Source of the DNA: Platanthera guangdongensis
Taxonomy: Eukaryota; Streptophyta; Magnoliopsida; Asparagales; Orchidaceae
Assembly (NCBI GenBank): GCA_039583875.1
Contig: CM077165.1
Span: 78,108,757-78,172,756, forward strand
DNA: 64,000 nt
Direction: 5' to 3'
Below, in pieces: positions 56,351-64,000 of this stretch. The notes beneath the pieces are model-generated. The model searched no databases, was not told the origin of the DNA, and was given only the letters and a program-made list of their open reading frames with translations. A program made the translations under genes and the position numbers. The number at the start of each line of letters is the position of its first letter. The first letter of the stretch is position 1.

Positions 56351-56559
56351 CTGCAATAGAAAACAGTTAATGGTTTTTGACCCAGGTTACCTTGGGTTCT
56401 TTGTATTGCTGATAAGAGAAGCTAGAAATAACAGAGAATTCAGGTTGAGACTTGTATCCTACGGGGTAATATCTCCTAGGTGGTATGATTCAGTCAGCTA
56501 GTGGATTAAATGGTTTCTTAGGAATATTTAAGTTGCTGTTGGAATTATTATTTTGATTA

Positions 56560-56820
56560 AGTCTTCCTGGGTTTGACGAATTTCTGTAAGTTCGTCGACC
56601 AGAGTTCGACGAATTGGGTTGAGATCGTCGAACTCTGCCCAAAGAATGAAAATGTTCATTCTCTGTGCCCCACGTTCATCGACCTCTGCTCGACGAACCA
56701 TACAGAGTTCGTCGATTGTAGTTAGACGAATAAATGTAACTATAGTTTTCATTCAGAGTTCGTCGATCTGGGTTCGATGAACTGGCCCCATTTCGTCAAT
56801 CTGATTTCGACAAAAATTGC
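56560..56820 (-). repeat. Palindrome cluster in the F gag-protease linker
   Basis: GTTCGTCGACC...GTTCGACGAA and relatives (AGATCGTCGAACTC, GTTCGTCGATCTGGGTTCGA) between gag and protease. Same word as the LTR and the ORF-upstream cluster. Frames here are broken by many stops. Confidence 0.7.
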
Positions 56821-56859
56821 TGAACCTTGTTTTTACTAGGTGTTTTATGGTTTTTGGTT

Positions 56860-58503
56860 TTCTGTCCAACTATCTTAGGGATCTTTTCTACTATTTGTTT
56901 GTCATGTATTGTTTCTTTCCCTTTAGCAGATACAAATTTTATTGGTGTTGATAAAATATTCTTCCTGAGAATGGGGGCAAACTTGATGGAGCACCAAAGC
57001 GTTGTTTCCATTAAGTCTGGCATTAACAGTACTTGTGATATCCATCAGCTTGAGGCTTCTCCCATTGAGAGTTTCCTCAAGTTGTTTGGCCTCACAAAGC
57101 TTAGTTTTTAGTGAGATTATATTTTCATTTGCTAAGGTTAATTCATCTTTTAACCTAATGTTTTCAGATTGAACATCCTCTAAGTCTCCTAATTTTTCCC
57201 TAAGAATTTTAATTTCTTTTTCAAAGTTAATCAAATCTATTCACATTAACTTGAAATCAGATTTAAATGTTTCGGAGTTGTAGTCAAAAGAGGACATTAC
57301 CTGATCTGCCTCTGATTCATACACTCCTTCATCTTCAGACTCTTCTTCTACTGAGTGACTTCTGGAGGCATCAATTGCCATGAGGCAAACCTCTTTTGCT
57401 CTTTCTTCTTACTCATCTTCACTGGAGCTTGAAGATGTTGACACATCTTCTGTCTCACTCCAAGTCTTAGCCACAAATCCATTTTCCTTCTTCTTGTGCT
57501 TGCTGGAAGAGGGTTTGCTGGTGTGCTGTCTTCTGGTTTCCTTCTCTCTTCTCTTCTCTTTCTTTTGGTTCTCTGGACACTCAGAGAGGAAGTGCCCAGG
57601 CTTCCTACATCCATAGCACACAATTTCTTTGGTTGGTATCTTGTCATATTTTGGCTTGTCATCTTTTCTTGATGACTTTCTCCTGAAATCCTTTCTGGCC
57701 ATCTTGTAGAATCTTTTAGCAAAGAGACTCATGAGCTCCTCATTTGATGTTGCAGTCTCTGTCTCTTCAGTGGCTTTAAAGGCAATACTTTGTTCTCTTC
57801 TGGCTGCTAGATGTGTTCTTTGTTCAGCTGCCTCCCTGGTATTTATCAGCTATTCATATGACATCAGTTTGCCTAATAGAGATTCAGTTAAGATCTCATT
57901 CAGGCATCTGGCCTCCTTGATGTGCCAGATTCTTATATCCCATGAGCTTGGGAAGCACATCAGAATCATGTCATTCACTCCAGTAAGAGTGATGTTCTTA
58001 TATAAGGTTTTTAGCTTATTGATAATTGAGCTTAACCTATTATACATATCAGAAACTGTCTCAGCTTCTTTCGTCTTAAAGTTCTAATATAAGGATATGA
58101 GGTTTGATCTCCTATCCTTTCTCTCATCTATTTATCCATCCATCATTTGGTTTAGGGAACCCCAAATGGCTTTTGCACCTGAACCCCAAATGGCTTTTGC
58201 CGAGGTGCACTCAGCAACCTTCTGGAAAATATCATCTGACATAGTTTGTGCCAGGATATTCATAGCTTTGGCATTTGCAATTTTTGCTTTCTTCTGGGCT
58301 TCAGTCCACTCAGGTGGTGGGACTGCATTTTTGCTGGAAGATGTTGTAGATGTAGATGCCTGTGGGGGACCTATCAAGATTGAATTGTAGATGTCTACAT
58401 CAACGGAATTCATGTATAGCCTAATTCTTGCCTTCCAGATGTCAAACCTATTAAGGTTGCAAACTAGAGGTATCGTGCTTGCATAATCTTTGTTCTGTGC
58501 CAT
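56860..58503 (-). pseudogene. Element F gag
   Basis: Starts MAQNKDYASTIPLV at 58503. UBN2-type core, WKARIRLYMNS and AKAMNILAQTMSDDI. A 24-base in-frame tandem duplication at about 58155-58200 repeats AKAIWGSG. Zinc knuckle CYGCRKPGHFLSEC at 57576-57618, basic and Ser-rich tail, acidic block, then a coiled coil (57234-57040). Stops at 58132, about 58086, 57850, 57409 and about 57240. Confidence 0.85.
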
Positions 58504-58594
58504 GTCTGTGTTTATAATCTAAATGTAAATAAAATAATGTGTAGATCTAACAAAGGATCTTTGGTTCAAGATTTAACTTGTACAACCAAAGGAA

Positions 58595-58609
58595 CCTGCT
58601 CTGATACCA
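58595..58609 (-). promoter_or_regulatory. Element F primer binding site
   Basis: Minus strand TGGTATCAGAGCAGG, three bases from the LTR; tRNA-Met type. Confidence 0.92.
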
Positions 58610-58611
58610 AT

Positions 58612-60670
58612 TGAAAGTGAGAGTTAGACCTGAAATACTTTAGAGGGGGGGTGGGTGAATAGTGTATTCTTAAAAAATTCTTAACAGCTAATACAGCTTT
58701 TGCTGTAAATTAAAAGTGCAGAAATTAATATAGCTAGCACACCATAAACCTAAAGCACAAGCACATCAAGAATAAAAGAAAAAAGGAGCAACCAGACGAC
58801 ACAAGAATTTTATAGTGGTTCCCCAACCTTGGTACATCGACTCTTCTACCACCCTTGGTAGGAATCCACTCAGATTTTTGATCAAGTGCCTGACACCAAT
58901 GAGCTTTTGATCAGGTGCTCAAAAACCAACCCAAATCTTTTGATCAGGAGACTTGCAACCAAGGAATCACTTTTGAAGGGAGATGACAACCATTTATATA
59001 GTGGGGGGGGGGGGTGAGAGATGATTTTGTCTTCTCTTTCTCAATGTACAACTGAGAAGACTTGTGGATTTGATTATAGCTTATGGCTCCCCCTGAGATA
59101 TAGAATGAGTTAGGGAAAAAACAGGAGCTATGCTTCAGGGTGATAGTTCTTCAAATTGAATTCCTGACCAACAATAATTTTCAGGAACTTCTTTGACAGA
59201 TGGAACTGAAGTTGTCCTTATGAAGTGTCCCGGAGCACTTGAAGAAAGAAGACTCTTGATATAGGTATTGTTATTCTTTTTCTTCAGGTACTGATGAGCT
59301 TCTGGTCAAGGGCTTCTCTGTATCACAGAATGCTTCTTGTTGATAGAGCAGATTGTTCAAGATTGAATGTTTTTCTGTAATCTCTGTATGCTTCTCAGTA
59401 AGCTGTGCTCTGTGTCAAACTTTTTCAATAATCCTTGATTGATTCTATCTGTGTATATCTATCTATCCGTTATTATCTTCTTCTCTTTTATATTTTCTGT
59501 CGAAATATGTCTTTCAAAAATTTGAATTCTTCTGTAATTAATGCTGACAGCCTTGAGAATAATCGGTATTGATTTATTTCCCCAACTGTCCCGTGGAAAA
59601 ATGGCAAGTAATAATCATGGAGAATACCATAATTAATGCTCCTTCTAACGGATACATTCAGAGAATGTTAGAGCATTAATTACTCAGGAATTATCGCATT
59701 ACAGTGGGGACAGAAGGCTGAGAATAACTAAGTCTGGAATCATCGAACAGATAGCAGAATTTGTCGAACTGAGTCCACAGTTCGTTGAGATGAGATGTTC
59801 TATTCGTCGACCCGACGACTTCTGTTCGTCGAGCTGAGTTCCATGATTGTCGAGCTGGAAACTGAACTGCTATCTATTTTGCCTATTCTGTGTCTGAAGT
59901 TCATCGAGCTGGTAAATGTGTTCGTCACTAGAGTTCAGCAATTATTCTGGAGTTGTCAAATATTCTGTGTTGACATAATTACTCCTGTATGTCGACACAA
60001 GTCTTCTGTGTGGTGTCGACACAACCTTTCCACAATGTCGACTGATGATCTGGATGTCGACACAAGTTCTTCTAGTGTCGACTCAGTTGGTGTCGATATA
60101 TACTCTGAGTGTCGACACAAGTCTTCTACTTCCCGAATTCGTCAGACAGAGAGCTGAGTTTGTCGACCTGAGACTAGAGAATATAGTCTTGACAGAATGT
60201 TGTAGTAGTTCAAAGATTCATCGACCAAAGAATAAGGTTCATCGAGATAAGTCTGGATAACCTTGAATTTGTCGAGATGAAAATGATTCTGGACTTAGAG
60301 AAAATTGATAAACCTCTGGCAATAAAGTTGAAGTGGAAGTCCAGAAATCGTCGAGCAAAGAATGAAGTTCATCAAAATGAGAACTAGGTTCGTCGACCTG
60401 AGTCTAGAGAACAGTCTGGACTTAGAATTCTGAAGGTGGAGTCCAAGGATCATCGATCTGTGACTGAAGTTCGTCGAGCTCAGCTTAGAGAATATTTATC
60501 TAAGATCGTCGAGCTTAGAACGACTATGTCGACCTGAGTTCGACGAACGTCGAACTAATTTTACTTAGTTTCATGAGAAATATCTGAATCTCTGGAAAAA
60601 CTCTAAGTTTTGAGTCTCTGGTAGTCTGATGATGGCTTGTCCATGTGATGTTGTTACTGAGGACTTGGCC
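58612..60670 (-). repeat. Element F 5' LTR, cut by K
   Basis: Homologous to 38054-40110. Lacks the first 95 or so bases (minus orientation), which lie beyond K outside the window. Confidence 0.9.
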
Positions 60671-60819
60671 TGTAACGTCCCGAATCGCTCTAGGCCCCTA
60701 GTGTGTGTGTTTTGAGTCAGGAGGGTTGACTCGAGTCCTGAGAAGTGCCGGGAATTGGACTGCACTTGTGGTGACATGGAGAAATCAGTGTAAAAAGACA
60801 TAGGTAGCGACACAGGTAG

Positions 60820-61275
60820 CGACACGGGCGTGTCCCTACCCGTGTGCGTCGAGTTGAGCTCGACGAGCCGTGTCGAGATCGTCGAACTGTGTCGACACCA
60901 GGTGACACGGGTAGTGACACGGCCGTGTCCCTACCCGTGTGCGTCGAGATGGTCTCGACGAAGCGTGTCGAGATCGTCGAGATGCGTCGAGATAGTCGAG
61001 CGGGGGACACGGGTAGTGACACAGGCGTGTCCCTACCCGTGTGCGTCGAGTTGAGCTCGACGAGATGTGTCGAGATGCAACCCGAGAAGTACACGGCCAA
61101 TGACACGGCCAGGCACACGGCCGTGTCATGTGAACACGAGTCGGGACACGGGCGTGTCCCTATCCGTGTCAAACATTGAACCGACATGTAAACCGCCACG
61201 GCCGTTTCGCGGAAGCGGGACACGGGTACGGACACGGCCGTGTCCCTACCCGTGTCATATTTTGTTTATAAGGGG
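60820..61275 (+). promoter_or_regulatory. Element K promoter: palindrome cluster and TATA box
   Basis: Three 100-bp units at 60820-61070 with ACACGGGCGTGTCCCTACCC, GTGCGTCGAG and GAGCTCGACGAG words, then further ACACGGCCGTGT palindromes to 61257. TTTATAAGGGG follows at 61265-61275, about ten bases after the last one. Confidence 0.7.
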
Positions 61276-61400
61276 CAGAGGAAACCCTAGCCGTTTTCAC
61301 TCTCATTTCACCCCCTATCTCCTGTGAGAACTCCTGGTGAGAGGAAAACCGCTGGAGCAAGTTCTACCGGAGGAGATTCACCATCGCCGTGAAAGAGAAG

Positions 61401-61466
61401 ATGCCGCCGAGGAGAACTACGCGATCCATGGCAAAAAATGGTGGTACCGCTGGAGCCAATGTGAGT
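61401..61466 (+). other. LTR exon with ATG and splice donor (element K)
   Basis: About 130 bases after the TATA box. Twenty codons, MPPRRTTRSMAKNGGTAGAN, then the donor GTGAGT at 61461. M-P-P-R-R is a typical gag start in Tekay-type elements (family knowledge). Unspliced, the frame stops at 61581. Confidence 0.5.
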
Positions 61467-61734
61467 TTCCTACCCTCTCCCTTGGTGCTAGATCTTAGAT
61501 ATTTAGGAGAGACATCGGTTCAAGAGAGCTTGATGGAGAGGAGAAGATTTCTAGGTTTGGCCATGCTAGGATTTGAATCCTAGAGTTTAGATCTCTTCAA
61601 CCCTTCCCCTTTTCTTCAATACGACGATGGGTGAATGGTTTCGTGAGGAGTTTTGGCCCTTGAGGTTGAATAAGGGAGGAGGACATTTCTGGAAAATTTA
61701 GGAAGGATCGCTTGAGGAGGAAGACGGACCGATG

Positions 61735-62165
61735 CCGTTCATTTTCTTTAAGATGCGCGCAAAATCTGTATTCTGCGCGCAGCGATCTTCTAAGCCATTT
61801 TCTTGTAGGATATGTGCAGATTTGGGCTTTTGGCTAAACACTAAAGTTGTAGCCCTCGGAAATACCTTTCCAACGAGTGGTTGCACGACTTCAGGTGATG
61901 TATGTGTCCCCGGGAAAACCTAATCGAGTTTGCTGTCCGGCAATTCCTGTACACAAAAATTGTGTTTTGTGCGTAGTGAACTTTGAAGCCGATTTCGAGT
62001 AAGTTATTTTCAGATCTGGGTTGTGACCTGAATATGAAAGTTGTAGATCATGGAAATACCTTTCCAACAAGGGGTTACACGCCTCCACCGGATTCCTGTA
62101 ACTTCAGGAAACTCCGGTCGAAGTTGCTGTCCAGTGCTAATCCTGCGCTGAAATTCTGGGTCTCT
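61735..62165 (+). repeat. Degenerate tandem duplication in K LTR
   Basis: Two divergent copies of a roughly 220-bp unit, both with AAAGTTGTAG and GGAAATACCTTTCCAAC. Similar sentences recur in LTRs of other plant gypsy elements, as far as I remember. Confidence 0.65.
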
Positions 62166-62574
62166 ACATACATTGTGGATTTGAAATTGGTGGATCCAAT
62201 GTCGCAATTAATTCGTGGTTTTGATGAAATAATTTTATGTTAACCACCAAATTGTTATGGATGATAATATTTACTGTTTTAGAAATCAATTTATTATTGC
62301 AAGATAGCTTGAGGCCTGTTGATTTCCTTATGTTTAATTGGATTGATTTGATAATACTTTGGTAGGTTGTCGTAAGAGCAAATCTTGTTTATATCATGTT
62401 GAAATCACTTGGGATGATATATAGATGGGTAACCCATGGCCATGCATATGTTATATATCAGATTGACTTTAGGAGTCCAACAATAGTGGGTCGTCTCCTA
62501 TTGGCATCTTATAGTAAATGTGCAAGTGCGCTGTTGACCGCCACCTGTTCTGGTCGTGTTGAGGTAAGGTGTGG

Positions 62575-62925
62575 ATGGATGGTTGGGTTGTGTCCTCGTG
62601 CTCACTCCGAGGCCCCTTCCATGGTATGATGAGGTTGTGAATTGCATGTGGTGTGAGTCGACACGCGGTGTCGTAATCCTGGTTAAGGATAGTGTGGCAG
62701 GTCTACGGGCTCGCCAGTCGTCACACCGACGGGAGTTGGCAGTTAGACTTGGTCGGTTTGGGCTGTGTCCTCGGTGTTCACGTCCCGAGGCCCCTCCGAC
62801 CATGTGAACGGTTGGGCTGTGTCCTCGTGCTTTCTTCCGAGGCCCCTTCCGGGTCACGCAAGGCCAGTTCGGGCTGTGTTCTTGGTGCACATCTACCCAA
62901 GACCCCGCTGGGCCATAGTACGCAT
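62575..62925 (+). repeat. Four imperfect hairpin repeats in K LTR
   Basis: Units near 62583, 62758, 62812 and 62868 with GGGCTGTGTCCTCGTGC and CCGAGGCCCCTTCC. CCTCGG and CCGAGG can pair within each unit; the fourth has CTTGG/CCAAG. Confidence 0.7.
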
Positions 62926-63177
62926 GGGCTCCGCTGTAGTGTTCTTAGCGTTGAGGCGTACGGAGGCCTAGGTGAAGTAGTGTGATACCCGCCTAGTAGT
63001 AGAAGTGCCCGTTCTACTGTCACCGCCTGGCCACGGCGGCTGATGCCTGAGAGGTTAGCTACCTGCTCGAAAAGTGGAAACTATAGTCTGTGTCGACATA
63101 GAAATTGCATGGGTGTGCATGGGTGAGTCATTGCATAGCATTCATAGCATTTCATATCATTGCACCACAAGATCCTC

Positions 63178-63274
63178 ATCGTATAAGTTTGTATGGGCAC
63201 TCTTATACGATAAGTTACTTTTATGTAACCCGATCCTTAACTTATAAGTTTGTATGGGCATTCTTATAAGTTAA
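63178..63274 (+). repeat. Two tandem hairpins with compensatory stems
   Basis: First: stem ATCGTATAAG/CTTATACGAT (10 bp, 63178-63211). Second: stem TTAACTTATAAG/CTTATAAGTTAA (12 bp, 63237-63274). Both have a 14-base loop, TTTGTATGGGCA followed by CT or TT. Both are followed by AGTTACTT. Confidence 0.85.
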
Positions 63275-63489
63275 GTTACTTTCCTGCTGTTACTTATACT
63301 TCCTAGTTTAGTGTAGCTTTTACATAAATGCTGATTATGATGTTGTTACTCTTACACTACTGCCACCTGCTTGTACTTCCTTTACTTGCATACTTGTTAT
63401 ATACTATACTCTTATTCCTTTTCTCCGCCCGGTGCCGAGGAGTCGCCGGGGGAGCGGATGTGAAACCACTTAGTCGTTTCAACTAACGG

Positions 63490-63639
63490 TTGCTACGTCT
63501 TCCTTTTTTGGAGGTCACGCCGCAGGTAGAGCAGCCGCAGACTACGCAGCAGGACAGCCAGGCCAGGGAGATAGGGCCTGAAGTGACGGTGCCATCGATG
63601 CCGTCGGTTACCGATGTTAGTTCTATTACTCTGTTGTAG
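63490..63639 (+). other. Second exon-like segment in K LTR
   Basis: Pyrimidine-rich acceptor TCTTCCTTTTTTGGAG, then an open phase-0 frame from 63514 (VTPQVEQPQTTQQDSQAR...) of 41 codons ending in TAG at 63637-63639. Pro/Gln-rich like gag linkers. The intron would be 61461-63513. Confidence 0.35.
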
Positions 63640-63924
63640 CCCGTTTGGGCAATGTTTAGCTGTACTCTGATATATTGTAGAAGCATGTTTTAGCTTCTCA
63701 TTATTGATGTATTTGGACATTATAACTTAGTGTGGATTTTGACTTCTCTTGCTTATTTATTTGGTTGGGTTGGCATGATATATTGATATTGTTGTAGCCG
63801 GCGGAATAGGCGTCTTGTGGTACAGGTTAGCCCGTGTGCTAATGCTACCGCAAGGCGGATGTTCTGGGCATAAGACTCCCCCTTCGTGCCGTGTTTTGGG
63901 ATTCGGGTAGGGGGAGTTTTACAA

Positions 63925-63935
63925 TTGGTATCAGA
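63925..63935 (+). promoter_or_regulatory. Element K primer binding site
   Basis: TTGGTATCAGA, tRNA-Met type, one base after the LTR end TTTTACA. Confidence 0.85.
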
Positions 63936-64000
63936 TTGCCACGATCCTCAACTAAGGAAGTCATTCAACAATGGTGCCACCCCCGTTTGATTAGTCGGTT

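Larger units (their letters stand above)
38054..60670 (-). mobile_element. Element F: Sire-like Ty1/copia retrotransposon
   Basis: Complete in plan. 5' LTR 58612-60670 (cut by K), primer site, gag, protease, integrase, RT, RNase H, a long sense ORF after pol (split by J), polypurine tract, 3' LTR 38054-40208. It interrupts E at 38053; the second TSD copy is beyond K and not visible. Sister to A in organisation but with its own LTR sequence. Confidence 0.9.
60671..64000 (+). mobile_element. Element K: Tekay-like Ty3/gypsy, 5' LTR and first internal bases
   Basis: LTR 60671-63923 (TGTAACGTCCCG...GTTTTACA, 3253 bp) followed by a primer site. Only the first 65 internal bases are visible, with a possible ATG (AACAATGGTGCC, about 63971). 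It is inserted in the F LTR. The long LTR, TGTAAC start and palindromes resemble J, but the sequence is different. Confidence 0.8.

Noticed and set aside
61401..61581. Host gene first exon
   Set aside because: It lies inside a sequence bounded by TGTAAC and TTTTACA plus primer site, downstream of an LTR promoter, so it belongs to element K.
1..64000. tRNA, rRNA, plastid or mitochondrial insertions
   Set aside because: I looked for tRNA arms and conserved rRNA stretches and recognised none; only tRNA-Met complements at primer sites are present.

Overview
The window is intergenic DNA from a flowering plant, most likely a eudicot. I see no host gene, tRNA, rRNA or bacterial operon. Almost every base belongs to nested LTR retrotransposons. 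The evidence is TG...CA long terminal repeats, tRNA-Met-type primer binding sites (TGGTATCAGAG), polypurine tracts, 5-bp target duplications, and broken gag/pol frames of both Ty1/copia and Ty3/gypsy types. I label the elements A to L. Clade names are judged from protein motifs only.

Layout. The oldest host is L, an Athila/Tat-like Ty3/gypsy remnant (22543-25374, minus). On its left, the 5' LTR of element C cuts the L integrase at 22542. Element B sits inside the C LTR (LTR 19678-21256). Element A, a minus-strand Sire-like copia (1-18924, 3' LTR cut by the window edge), sits inside a second copy of the B LTR. Element G (1620-10024, plus, TSD GACTA) sits inside A. On its right, copia H (25375-28357, minus) cuts the L protease. 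D, a CRM-like gypsy (28358-about 35779, plus), cuts H. Copia E (about 35780-38053, plus) abuts a truncated D LTR. F, a Sire-like copia (38054-60670, minus), interrupts E. Two Tekay/Del-like gypsy elements lie in F: J (42312-51838, minus, TSD GGATA) and K (60671 to window end, plus).

State. All pol genes carry stops or frameshifts. A has lost integrase, RT and RNase H; a 2136-bp block that is an exact-length inverted copy of the B/C junction lies in their place. G carries gag and an antisense ORF but no pol, and has nearly identical LTRs, so it looks young and non-autonomous. A and F both keep a long sense ORF (about 940 codons) downstream of pol.

Most interesting. (1) Seven LTR families (A, B, F, G, H, J, K) carry a cluster of short palindromes (GTCGAC, TTCGTCGAA/TTCGACGAA, TACCGC/GCGGTA, ACACGG/CCGTGT) at the promoter, just upstream of the TATA box in most; D and E do not. 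In A the GTCGAC units repeat every 20-22 bp, two helical turns. (2) In A, F and G the family's own palindrome recurs just upstream of the accessory ORF. (3) The LTRs of J and K contain a short basic ATG exon followed by a splice donor. In J the internal gag frame has no upstream ATG and opens directly after an AG acceptor, so gag may start in the LTR and be expressed by splicing. J also has a 76-bp intron-like insertion between gag and protease. (4) K carries two tandem hairpins with the same loop and compensatory stem changes.
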